Assembly: GCA_937995875.1 (NCBI GenBank)
Contig: CALKIW010000163.1
Coordinates: forward strand, 1 to 23,142
Origin: an uncultured Bacteroidales bacterium
GTDB taxonomy: Bacteria; Bacteroidota; Bacteroidia; Bacteroidales; Bacteroidaceae
DNA length: 23,142 nt
Reading direction: 5' to 3'
Part shown: one piece after another, positions 1-6,247 of the stretch
Position numbering within the stretch: position 1 is the first letter of the stretch
Layout: each line of letters begins with the position of its first letter
Made by a program: the position numbers and the translations under genes
The notes under the pieces: model-generated
What the model was told of the DNA's origin: nothing
Seen by the model: only the letters and a program-made list of their open reading frames with translations
Database searches by the model: none

Positions 1-796
1 TGTTATGTTCCACGTCCTTCTTGATGACAAACCAGGGACCTCCGCTCAGGCCAAGCCCCTTGCGCTGTCCGATGGTGTGAAACCAGTGGCCATTGTGTTC
101 ACCGATCTTTCTACCCGTTTCAAGTTCCAAAATATCCCCCCCTTCCTCACCGACATAACGACGAATATATTCGTTGTAATCGATGTTTCCGAGAAAACAA
201 ATACCTTGTGAATCCTTGCGACGGGCATTGATGAGGTGTTCGCGTTCGGCAATTTTGCGCACCTCATCTTTCTCATAATGTCCAATAGGAAAGACAGCCT
301 TCCGCAACTGCCATCCCTCTATCTGCGCCAGGAAATCGGTCTGGTCCTTCACGGGATCGGGACTTGTGGTGAGCCACTTTTTACCGTCAATCCATTCCGT
401 CTGTGCATAGTGTCCGGTGGCGATGAGGTCGTATTCATGACCTATCTTCTCATCAAAGGCACCGAACTTAATCAGACGGTTGCACATTACATCGGGATTG
501 GGCGTAAAACCGGACTTCACCTTGTCCATTGTGTACTTTGTTACCTGACTCCAATATTCCTTATGACAGTCCACCACCTGCAATCTGCATCCGAAACGAG
601 CAGCAACAGCCGTGGCCATCTCTAAGTCTTCCTCCGACGAGCAGTTCCACTCCTCCTTCTCCTCCGGTCCTATCTTGATGTAAAAACAGTCGGGATGAAG
701 GCCGTGGCTGGCCAATTCATAAACCACCACCGAACTATCCACCCCACCCGAAAGCAACACGGCGATTCGTTTATCTTTCAATTCCTCTATATTCAT
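1..796 (-). CDS. mnmA: tRNA-specific 2-thiouridylase MnmA (3' end cut off by window edge)
   Basis: The gene starts at the ATG complementary to 794-796 and runs off the left edge, giving 265 complete codons of a protein usually near 350-360 residues. MnmA activates U34 of tRNA-Glu, Gln and Lys with ATP and inserts sulfur in the cytoplasm. The N-terminal PP-loop SGGVDSS is at residues 16-22. The tRNA-side catalytic cysteine lies in NPDVMCNRLIKF, and the persulfide cysteine in DSQGICFLGNID, so both catalytic Cys are intact. The part after this (HTIGQRKGLGLSGGPWFV) begins the conserved C-terminal region. Bacteroidota often carry more than one MnmA paralogue, and the short 'GNIDYNEYIRRYV' segment after the second Cys may mark a paralogue rather than the main copy; that is inference. 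No standard -33/-7 promoter was recognised upstream. Confidence 0.95.
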   Translation of the reverse strand, partial: MNIEELKDKRIAVLLSGGVDSSVVVYELASHGLHPDCFYIKIGPEEKEEWNCSSEEDLEMATAVAARFGCRLQVVDCHKEYWSQVTKYTMDKVKSGFTPNPDVMCNRLIKFGAFDEKIGHEYDLIATGHYAQTEWIDGKKWLTTSPDPVKDQTDFLAQIEGWQLRKAVFPIGHYEKDEVRKIAEREHLINARRKDSQGICFLGNIDYNEYIRRYVGEEGGDILELETGRKIGEHNGHWFHTIGQRKGLGLSGGPWFVIKKDVEHN

Positions 797-1036
797 ACGT
801 GCAAAATACGCTTTTTCCCAAATGATAATCTCTTATTTTATCCTCTCTTCTCCTTCCATTTGTCCGTTAGTCAGAGAAACTAACAAATGCAATATTACAC
901 ATAATATTTGTAAAACTCATGCCTGGGTGCAAAAATATTAATTTTCCCTTTAGCCTTCTGTCGTTTCTACGTAGATCTATCAAACCATCAAACTATTGTA
1001 TTTCTACCTTGAATGGAGTGTAGGAGTAAAGAAAAT
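797..1036. other. intergenic gap with an interrupted palindrome
   Basis: This AT-rich stretch lies between the mnmA start and the terminator of the 1095-2015 gene. I see no credible coding frame. An interrupted inverted repeat is present at 857-889: CATTTG and TTAGT on the left pair with ACTAAC and AAATG on the right, with a four-base bulge and a short loop. It lies about 60-90 bases upstream of mnmA and could be a leader hairpin or operator. There is no evidence for either role beyond the symmetry. Confidence 0.4.
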
Positions 1037-1067
1037 AATCCTAAAACCCGAAGCGGATTTTAGGATT
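1037..1067 (-). terminator. Rho-independent terminator of the DUF1080/isomerase operon
   Basis: A 13-base-pair stem (one G-U pair) with a five-base loop, formed by 1037-1049 and 1055-1067. On the minus strand it is followed by ATTATTTTCTTT. It sits 28 bases past the stop codon of the 1095-2015 gene, so it closes the three-gene minus-strand operon. Confidence 0.8.
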
Positions 1068-1094
1068 ATTATTCATGAAATGCAAGATAAAGAC

Positions 1095-2015
1095 TTACTT
1101 TAGAGGGTAAGCAGCTCTTACAAAACGGCTGGCACGAAGATAGTGTGCACTGCGCTTTACTCCCTCAAGAGGAGTGATGGAGCCATCCGTGTTCTCAAGT
1201 TCCACTACATAATCTTGCAAACCAGTGAGTCTGGCCTTGCGGAAAATAGCCTCAAAGTTTACCATTCCGCTCTCTCCTACCTCATATTTGTCTTTGATAT
1301 GTAGCATATTAAAGCGTCCGGGAAACTTCTTGAACCACTCTACCGGGCTCTGTTGAGCCATTACACACCAATAGACGTCCATCTGCCAAAACATATTTTC
1401 CGGTGCGACATGGCGCATCATGTAGTCAATCCACACCTGGTCCTCAACCTTTTGGAACTCGTGAGAATGCGTATGGTAGCCATAAGAGATGCCGGCCTCG
1501 CGACACTTCTTGCCCACCGCATTGTGATAGTCACAAAGAGTCTGAGCATCTTTCAGTGTCTTGGGTACCGGTCCGTATGGCGTAACGATATACTTCATTC
1601 CGGCTTCCTTATGTGCTTTGATGGCCTCATCCCACCATTTCATGGCCTTTGTGAAGTCATGGTTAGCCAGTTCTTCTTCATTCAAGCCGTATGTAGTATG
1701 TGAGGAGAGCGCTATAAGTCCGGCAGCCGAAACATCCTTCTTGAACTGCTGAGCCGAAACACCATAAAACTTTCCATCCTTATAATTGGCTGCTTCTACC
1801 GAAGTATAGCCAAACGACTTGAGCTGTTTGAAAACCTGCTCGTGATTCTGAGCGTATTTGTCAGCATCGCCGATCATATCACGCAGAGAATAAAGCTGTA
1901 AAGCCATCTCTTTCTGTGGCAACGGGCGTTGTCCTCGCTGTCCTCTACGCTGGGCAGATGCCGTAAGCGAAGCCGCCGTAAGCAGTATAGCCAAAGAAAA
2001 AAATATCTTGCGCAT
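1095..2015 (-). CDS. exported sugar phosphate isomerase/epimerase-like TIM-barrel protein
   Basis: A 306-residue protein with an N-terminal signal peptide ending near TASAQ (residues 18-22), so it is exported to the periplasm or surface. The body matches the xylose-isomerase-like TIM-barrel/AP-endonuclease-2 family in style: MALQLYSLRDM at the first strand, YHTHSHEF in the middle, then QMDVYW, MLHIKDK and VVELEN, which would supply the His, Asp and Glu ligands of the usual divalent metal site. It starts one base after the stop codon of the upstream DUF1080 gene, so translation is probably coupled. Family members next to DUF1080 proteins have been linked in other Bacteroides to breaking glycosides through 3-keto intermediates, acting as lyase or hydratase; I recall this and did not look it up. 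The exact substrate cannot be read from sequence. The signal peptide argues against a cytoplasmic sugar-phosphate substrate. Confidence 0.82.
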   Translation of the reverse strand: MRKIFFSLAILLTAASLTASAQRRGQRGQRPLPQKEMALQLYSLRDMIGDADKYAQNHEQVFKQLKSFGYTSVEAANYKDGKFYGVSAQQFKKDVSAAGLIALSSHTTYGLNEEELANHDFTKAMKWWDEAIKAHKEAGMKYIVTPYGPVPKTLKDAQTLCDYHNAVGKKCREAGISYGYHTHSHEFQKVEDQVWIDYMMRHVAPENMFWQMDVYWCVMAQQSPVEWFKKFPGRFNMLHIKDKYEVGESGMVNFEAIFRKARLTGLQDYVVELENTDGSITPLEGVKRSAHYLRASRFVRAAYPLK

Positions 2016-2016
2016 A

Positions 2017-2913
2017 TTACTTCATCTCCTTAATTTTAATATTGCGGTACCAAACATCATCCCCATGATCCTGGAAGCCGATGTAACCTTCGTGGTTTTC
2101 GCCGCCCATATTGTTCAACAGTTTGTAAGCGATGGGGAAGTCTCCATCTTCTTTAAACTTACTGTTTTGCAACATCTCCGTCCACTTCGGTGTCCACAGA
2201 TGGTACTCTACGACATTCTCTCCGTTCTGGCCATGTACAACAGTGCCCTTATACACCATGATTTTTGCCGTATTCCACTCCCCGTAAGGTTTGGCATTCT
2301 GAGGTTTGGCAGGTATCATGTCGTACAGCGAAGCAGACTGACGGTTGCCATCCACGCCGAGTTTGGCATCAGGATGGTTAGCATTGTCGAGCACCTGATA
2401 TTCCGAAGCCGACTGCCAGATGGGCAGATACTCCTCCTTACCGTTCTGAACAGCTGTAACCTCCTGTGCAAGATAGAACACGCCGGAGTTGCCACCCTTC
2501 GAAATTTTGTATTCAAAGGTAAGCTCAAAATTCTTGAACTTGTGCGCAAATATCAAGTCGCCGCCGCCGGTACCACCGCCTTCTCCGTTTCCGGAACCTT
2601 TCAAATGGATAGCACCATCCTCAACGCTCCAGTCACTTCCAGCCTCGTCCCTGCCATAGCCACGCCAGCCTTTGAGCGTCTTTCCGTCAAACAGGGTGAT
2701 AAAACCGTCCTTATCGGCAACATAATCGCTGATATCGATATTGGTCTTATCCGCAACCTTGTAGTCGTTTGCACCTGCTTCTGCAGCATTTTTGTTATCA
2801 CAGCGCTCGCAGTTTTCGCAATTACAATTACATTTGTTTTTGCATGTGTTCTTGTTTCCACACGCGGTAAAGAGCAATGTTGCACACGCAACCATAAACA
2901 ATATACGTTTCAT
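2017..2913 (-). CDS. DUF1080 (3-keto-glycoside-acting) lipoprotein with Cys-rich tether
   Basis: A 298-residue lipoprotein: the signal peptide ends in a lipobox, LFTAC, with the lipid-carrying Cys at residue 18. Directly after it comes an unusual stretch with Cys at 24, 28, 30, 32, 35 and 38, then a linker. The rest is one DUF1080/3-keto-disaccharide hydrolase domain, a jelly-roll fold: FDGKTLKGWRGYG, IFAHKFKNFELTFEYKIS, GGNSGVFYLAQE, QVLDN.NHPDAKLGVDGNR, LYDMIPAKPQNAKPYGEWN and a C-terminal GFQDHGDDVWYRNIKIK. It is a close paralogue of the gene 24 bases upstream and is followed one base later by the isomerase-like gene. DUF1080 proteins act on 3-oxo sugars or their glycosides by elimination or hydration; which step this copy performs is not known. 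The lipid anchor places it in a membrane facing the periplasm or cell surface. Confidence 0.88.
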   Translation of the reverse strand: MKRILFMVACATLLFTACGNKNTCKNKCNCNCENCERCDNKNAAEAGANDYKVADKTNIDISDYVADKDGFITLFDGKTLKGWRGYGRDEAGSDWSVEDGAIHLKGSGNGEGGGTGGGDLIFAHKFKNFELTFEYKISKGGNSGVFYLAQEVTAVQNGKEEYLPIWQSASEYQVLDNANHPDAKLGVDGNRQSASLYDMIPAKPQNAKPYGEWNTAKIMVYKGTVVHGQNGENVVEYHLWTPKWTEMLQNSKFKEDGDFPIAYKLLNNMGGENHEGYIGFQDHGDDVWYRNIKIKEMK

Positions 2914-2937
2914 ACTAATATTTTTTTAATTCGTATT

Positions 2938-3762
2938 TTACTTTAAAATCTTAACTTTAATATTGCGGAACCACACGTCATTACCGTGATCCTGCAATCC
3001 GATAAATCCCTCGCGGTTTTCACCGCCACATTCGCTCAGGAGTTCGAAAGCGTGAGGCCAAGCCTTTTCGCTGAACTTACTCTTCTGAAGCATATCAATC
3101 CATTCGGGGGTCCACAATTGATACTGCAACACCTGCACTCCATTCTGGATGTGCGTCACCGTTCCATTGTAAACCCTTATCGTTATCTTGTTCCACTGTC
3201 CGTAAGGTTTGGCATTCTGAGGCTTGGCAGGAATCATGTCATAGAGCGACCCCGCCTTGCGGTTGCCATCTACGCCCAGTTTGGCATCGGGATGATTTTC
3301 GTTGTCTAACACCTGACATTCGGGGCATGAGATATAAATAGGCTCCAACTCCTTTTTGTCATTCGTTGTCTCTTGTGCGAGATAGAATATGCCAGAGTTG
3401 CCGCCTTTAGATATTTTCCACTCCATCGTGAGTTCAAAATTCTTGAATTTGTGGGCGAAAATAATATCACCTCCCTCACCGCCTGCCTTGCTGTCTAACT
3501 TAATGCATCCGTCTTCAATTTTCCATTTTGAAGGCATGGACGATTGCCCGTATCCACGCCAGCCTGCAAAAGATTGGCCGTCGAAAATGGTTATATATCC
3601 TTTTTTATCAACGAGAAACTCCTGTTTAACCGATTCCTCAGGTTCTTGAAAACTCTGTGAACAGTATAAGGTTACAGTGTTGTCATTAACTCCCTGAGAC
3701 GTTGCTGCCGATGACGAAACCGTCATCATCAACATGGCAACCGTACATAATAAATACTTCAT
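2938..3762 (-). CDS. secreted DUF1080 (3-keto-glycoside-acting) protein, first gene of operon
   Basis: A 274-residue protein with a classical signal peptide (cleavage likely after SSSAA, about residue 20) and no lipobox, so unlike its paralogue it is probably soluble in the periplasm. The DUF1080 domain occupies about residues 50-274: FDGQSFAGWRGYG, IFAHKFKNFELTMEWKIS, GGNSGIFYLAQE, CQVLDNENHPDAKLGVDGNR, LYDMIPAKPQNAKPYGQWN and LQDHGNDVWFRNIKVK. The two copies are nearly identical in these blocks but differ in the N-terminus and in the loop before QVLDN (ISCPEC here, LPIWQSASEY in the other). That is consistent with divided specificity or successive steps. It is the first gene of the minus-strand operon and lies just after a terminator-like leader hairpin, which could control all three genes. 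No oxidoreductase that would make the 3-keto substrate is encoded next to it. Confidence 0.87.
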   Translation of the reverse strand: MKYLLCTVAMLMMTVSSSAATSQGVNDNTVTLYCSQSFQEPEESVKQEFLVDKKGYITIFDGQSFAGWRGYGQSSMPSKWKIEDGCIKLDSKAGGEGGDIIFAHKFKNFELTMEWKISKGGNSGIFYLAQETTNDKKELEPIYISCPECQVLDNENHPDAKLGVDGNRKAGSLYDMIPAKPQNAKPYGQWNKITIRVYNGTVTHIQNGVQVLQYQLWTPEWIDMLQKSKFSEKAWPHAFELLSECGGENREGFIGLQDHGNDVWFRNIKVKILK

Positions 3763-3784
3763 AATTGGTCTATAAATGTATTAC

Positions 3785-3859
3785 AAAAAAGGCAAGAGAG
3801 GTGAAGCGCATCACAACAACAATGTCGTTGAATCTGTCAATGCCTTTTCACCCTCTCTT
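3785..3859 (-). terminator. leader hairpin plus U-run upstream of the DUF1080 operon (possible attenuator)
   Basis: On the minus strand, AAGAGAGG-G-TGAA (3847-3859) pairs with TTCACCTCTCTT (3794-3805), 12 base pairs with one bulged G. The long loop can fold further through GCAT/ATGC and CAAC/GTTG. After the stem comes GCCTTTTTTG, a six-T run at 3785-3790, and the first start codon of the operon is at 3762. No minus-strand gene lies upstream that needs terminating; the next gene, at 4851, diverges. A leader attenuator or the end of an unseen small transcript are both possible. Confidence 0.55.
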
Positions 3860-3953
3860 ATCTTGTTTTATTACTATTTTAGAATGTAGGCAGCGCAGGC
3901 AGCTTCCATCCGGCCAAACCCTATTATTCCTACATCAATCATCTGTTTTCGGT

Positions 3954-3980
3954 TTAAGGTATGTCATCGTACATACTTAA
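3954..3980. promoter_or_regulatory. operator-like palindrome in the divergent gap
   Basis: TTAAG(G)TATGT and ACATACTTAA flank the six bases CATCGT. That gives ten paired bases per arm with one unpaired G on the left. It lies about 190 bases upstream of the DUF1080 operon start. The symmetry and spacing resemble a dimeric regulator site, but no regulator gene is adjacent, and a recognisable promoter beside it was not found. Confidence 0.35.
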
Positions 3981-4279
3981 TCACAACTATAACGAAAAAC
4001 ATTAAAATGCCATTGGCGGTCCTTTAAATTTTAATATATTTAATCTTACAGTAAAATACATTAACTATTCGAGAGTACAGAAAAGGAGTCCAAGCATTTA
4101 TATAAACATAATTCATTGTTTTTTATGATGTCAAACAGCATCGTTTCCGACACATTGTTAGCGTTTTACGACGAAAAAAATGGAAAATAACCATAACTGT
4201 ACCCTTCTGCCACATGGAAAAGACCAAGAAAACGGCTCTCCTTCATGAAAACCATGCCCGACTGAAGCCTAACGGCCCA

Positions 4280-4367
4280 GCGGTTACTATCGAAACGCAA
4301 GGCCGATACTATCTAACCGCAACATCGTTACTATTTAGTCGCAATGCGATTAGTATCGAATCGCAAA
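4280..4367. repeat. array of four degenerate 22-bp tandem repeats
   Basis: Four contiguous units start at 4280, 4302, 4324 and 4346. TACTAT (TAGTAT in unit 4) begins at 4285, 4307, 4329 and 4351, and CGCAA begins at 4296, 4318, 4340 and 4362, so the 22-base register is exact. The consensus is about gCGnTTACTATCnAAnCGCAAn. Units at 14226 and 14314 in the second array are similar. The segment after this array (CTGATTGTCA near 4397) also resembles that after the second array (CTGATTATCA near 14378). No unique spacers are present, so it is not a CRISPR array. Confidence 0.75.
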
Positions 4368-4764
4368 CAGATCTTTTAAAAACTCTTCTTAAACCACTGA
4401 TTGTCACCTGATTGATGAAAACCGCTTTTTTAGCTGATTTTTCTGTATAGCTGCAAAGTTTACCGAAAATCGGTGATTTTTGAGCACGATATTCAAAATA
4501 TTTCATCATCATTTTCGCTTTATCTTCAGCATATATCGTGAGCGGTAACAAGTAAGAACTTGACATCAAGACGAACGGCAACACTACTAAAAAATACGTT
4601 TCTATAAATGCATACAGAGATGATTGCAAATATGAGAAAAAAGGAAAACGATTATTTAGAAGTGAAAATGAGAATCAATTTCACAGGGCGAGAATGTCGT
4701 GTTCCAACTATTCAGCACACTGGTTTCTTCGCTGTTAAACTGTGTTAAATATTCGGTAAAATCC
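4368..4764. other. intergenic gap after the 22-bp array, no supported gene
   Basis: This AT-rich DNA runs between the repeat array and the SPFH-gene promoter. The longest minus-strand frame (4309-4629) lacks an ATG start, reads through the repeat array and has no recognisable family. The left part (about 4370-4412) resembles the flank of the array near 14336-14386. Nothing else was recognised. Confidence 0.4.
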
Positions 4765-4795
4765 TTGCAACATATCATTCAAAACCATATATTTG
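4765..4795 (+). promoter_or_regulatory. Bacteroidota-type promoter for the SPFH gene
   Basis: TTG at 4765-4767, 20 bases, then TATATTTG at 4788-4795, matching the -33 TTG / -7 TAnnTTTG pattern. Transcription would begin near 4803, giving a leader of about 48 bases before the ATG at 4851. Confidence 0.7.
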
Positions 4796-4850
4796 TAATA
4801 TCAAAACAATATCACTTATCTTAGTATAAACCATACAACAAAACACAATC

Positions 4851-5819
4851 ATGGAAATGAACGAGAAAACACCCAAATCAGGCATCAGAACTAACGAGCA
4901 TGAGTTCAGGGGCTTTGTGACAAACGGCTTTCTGGCCTTCTTCATCGTCTTCGTCCTCGCAACTGTCTGCATAGTCGGACTTGTCTTTAGCATCAACACG
5001 GAGAACGTTCCGGGAGGTATCATTAACGGCGTTCTGGCCTTCTGTTTCTGCTTCTGTTTCAAAGGTTTTATCCGACAGGAGCCCAACGAGGCCCGCGTCA
5101 TGATGTTTTTCGGCAAATATATCGGCACCTTCAAAAAGGTAGGCTTCTATTGGGCCAACCCGCTCATCGACACCAAAAAACTCTCTTTGCGTGCCCGCAA
5201 CCTCGATGCAAAGCCTATCAAGGTGAACGACAAGCAAGGTAATCCGGTGATGATTGGGCTCGTGGTGGTATGGAAGCTCAAGGACACCTACAAAGCCATG
5301 TTCGAGATAGACTCCCAAACGATGGCAGGCACATCGGTTGGAACGGGCGTAAGCAACATCATGCTGGCTTTTGAGAATTTCGTACAGATACAAAGTGATG
5401 CGGCTCTGAGACAAGTTGCCGGACAATATTCCTACGACAACAGCGAAGCTCCGGATGAGCTGACACTGCGTGGAGGTGGCGACGAGATCAACCAAGAATT
5501 GGAAGCCAAACTCGACGAGCGCCTCGATATGGCAGGAATAAAAATAGTAGAGGCACGCATCAACTATCTGGCCTACGCGCCGGAGATAGCAGCCGTGATG
5601 CTGAGACGCCAGCAAGCCGATGCCATCATCGCTGCCCGCGAGAAAATTGTGGAAGGAGCCGTAGGCATGGTGAAGATGGCACTTGGAAAGTTGGCTACCG
5701 AAGAGGTGGTAGAACTTGACGACGACAAGAAGGCTGCCATGGTGAGCAATCTGATGGTAGTGCTGTGCGGAGACGACACTGCGCAACCCGTAGTGAATGC
5801 CGGAACACTTAACACATAA
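4851..5819 (+). CDS. SPFH/Band 7 domain membrane protein
   Basis: A 322-residue protein with two hydrophobic helices near the N-terminus (about residues 26-48 and 54-71), followed by an SPFH/Band 7 domain (about 75-250: QEPNEARVMMFFGKYIGT, WANPLIDTKKLSLRARNLD, VNDKQGNPVMIGLVVVWKL). The C-terminal part, rich in charged helix, contains RRQQADAIIAAREKIVEGAVGMV, typical of the assembly-promoting region of stomatin-like proteins. SPFH proteins form large ring or cage assemblies in membranes, often with proteases or in membrane microdomains; the partner here is unknown. Its own promoter lies at 4765-4795. A small ribbon-helix-helix protein follows 69 bases later and is likely in the same transcript. 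An alternative ATG at codon 3 exists, and the first was kept because the spacing from the promoter allows either. Confidence 0.9.
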   Translation: MEMNEKTPKSGIRTNEHEFRGFVTNGFLAFFIVFVLATVCIVGLVFSINTENVPGGIINGVLAFCFCFCFKGFIRQEPNEARVMMFFGKYIGTFKKVGFYWANPLIDTKKLSLRARNLDAKPIKVNDKQGNPVMIGLVVVWKLKDTYKAMFEIDSQTMAGTSVGTGVSNIMLAFENFVQIQSDAALRQVAGQYSYDNSEAPDELTLRGGGDEINQELEAKLDERLDMAGIKIVEARINYLAYAPEIAAVMLRRQQADAIIAAREKIVEGAVGMVKMALGKLATEEVVELDDDKKAAMVSNLMVVLCGDDTAQPVVNAGTLNT

Positions 5820-5888
5820 ATTTCAAACCTCTGATCCCCTCCCCTTTGGAGGTGGAAATGAGCGTACACCATATTAATAAATAAGGAA

Positions 5889-6119
5889 ATGGCCAAAAAC
5901 GAAACCACAAAGTCATTTGTTCTGCGTCTCAACGCCGCCACCATGGCGGCGGTGGAAAAATGGGCAGCTGACGAGTTTCGGTCCACCAATGGTCAGCTGC
6001 AATGGATTGTCACTGAAGCACTGCGCAAGAATCGTCGACTGCCAAAGAAACATTCGGCGAGCATGAAAAACGAAAACGAGCAGCAGGATAGTGCTAAGGA
6101 ATCGGCCAAAGAAGAATAG
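5889..6119 (+). CDS. Arc-like ribbon-helix-helix DNA-binding protein
   Basis: A 76-residue protein. Residues 7-45 (KSFVLRLNAATMAAVEKWAADEF followed by STNGQLQWIVTEALRK) fit the ribbon-helix-helix fold: a short strand of alternating residues and two helices. The last 25 residues are polar and rich in E, K and S (KNENEQQDSAKESAKEE), a likely disordered tail. AAGGAA directly precedes the ATG, closer than a usual ribosome binding site. It sits just downstream of the SPFH gene on the same strand, and I recall this pairing from other Bacteroidota, which suggests a linked role, perhaps local regulation. It could also be a general DNA-binding protein. No toxin gene is adjacent, so an antitoxin role is not supported. 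Confidence 0.82.
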   Translation: MAKNETTKSFVLRLNAATMAAVEKWAADEFRSTNGQLQWIVTEALRKNRRLPKKHSASMKNENEQQDSAKESAKEE

Positions 6120-6188
6120 AAATGCGAAAGAAAAAGTCTCTTGGAACAGCCAAAGGACATATTCGAGGCAAAAATTCAAGTGTACCAC

Positions 6189-6219
6189 TTGCGCTGCTGC
6201 TATCTTTTCATTACTTTTG
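6189..6219 (+). promoter_or_regulatory. Bacteroidota-type promoter for the LacX-like gene
   Basis: TTG at 6189-6191, 20 bases, then TACTTTTG at 6212-6219. The predicted start near 6227 leaves about 20 bases of leader before the ATG at 6248. This implies the epimerase is transcribed independently of the SPFH/RHH pair. Confidence 0.7.
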
Positions 6220-6247
6220 TAAAGCACTTTTCAAACCTTAAAAGACA

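Noticed and set aside
2008..2946. 312-codon plus-strand frame opposite the DUF1080 lipoprotein gene
   Set aside because: It is the antisense shadow of a gene with clear domain motifs and has no recognisable features itself.
3765..3980. 71-codon plus-strand frame
   Set aside because: It overlaps the leader hairpin of the DUF1080 operon and shows no recognisable protein features.
4280..4367. Possible CRISPR array at the 22-bp repeats
   Set aside because: Units are contiguous, degenerate and lack unique spacers; no cas gene is present in the window.
4214..4411. 65-codon plus-strand frame
   Set aside because: Its distal part is the translation of the 22-bp array, with no promoter or family match.
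4309..4629. 106-codon minus-strand frame
   Set aside because: It begins at TTG, runs through the 22-bp array and has no family features; it is most likely noncoding repeat DNA.
5889..6119. Antitoxin of a toxin-antitoxin pair
   Set aside because: The ribbon-helix-helix fold fits, but no toxin gene is adjacent; the neighbours are an SPFH protein and an epimerase with its own promoter.
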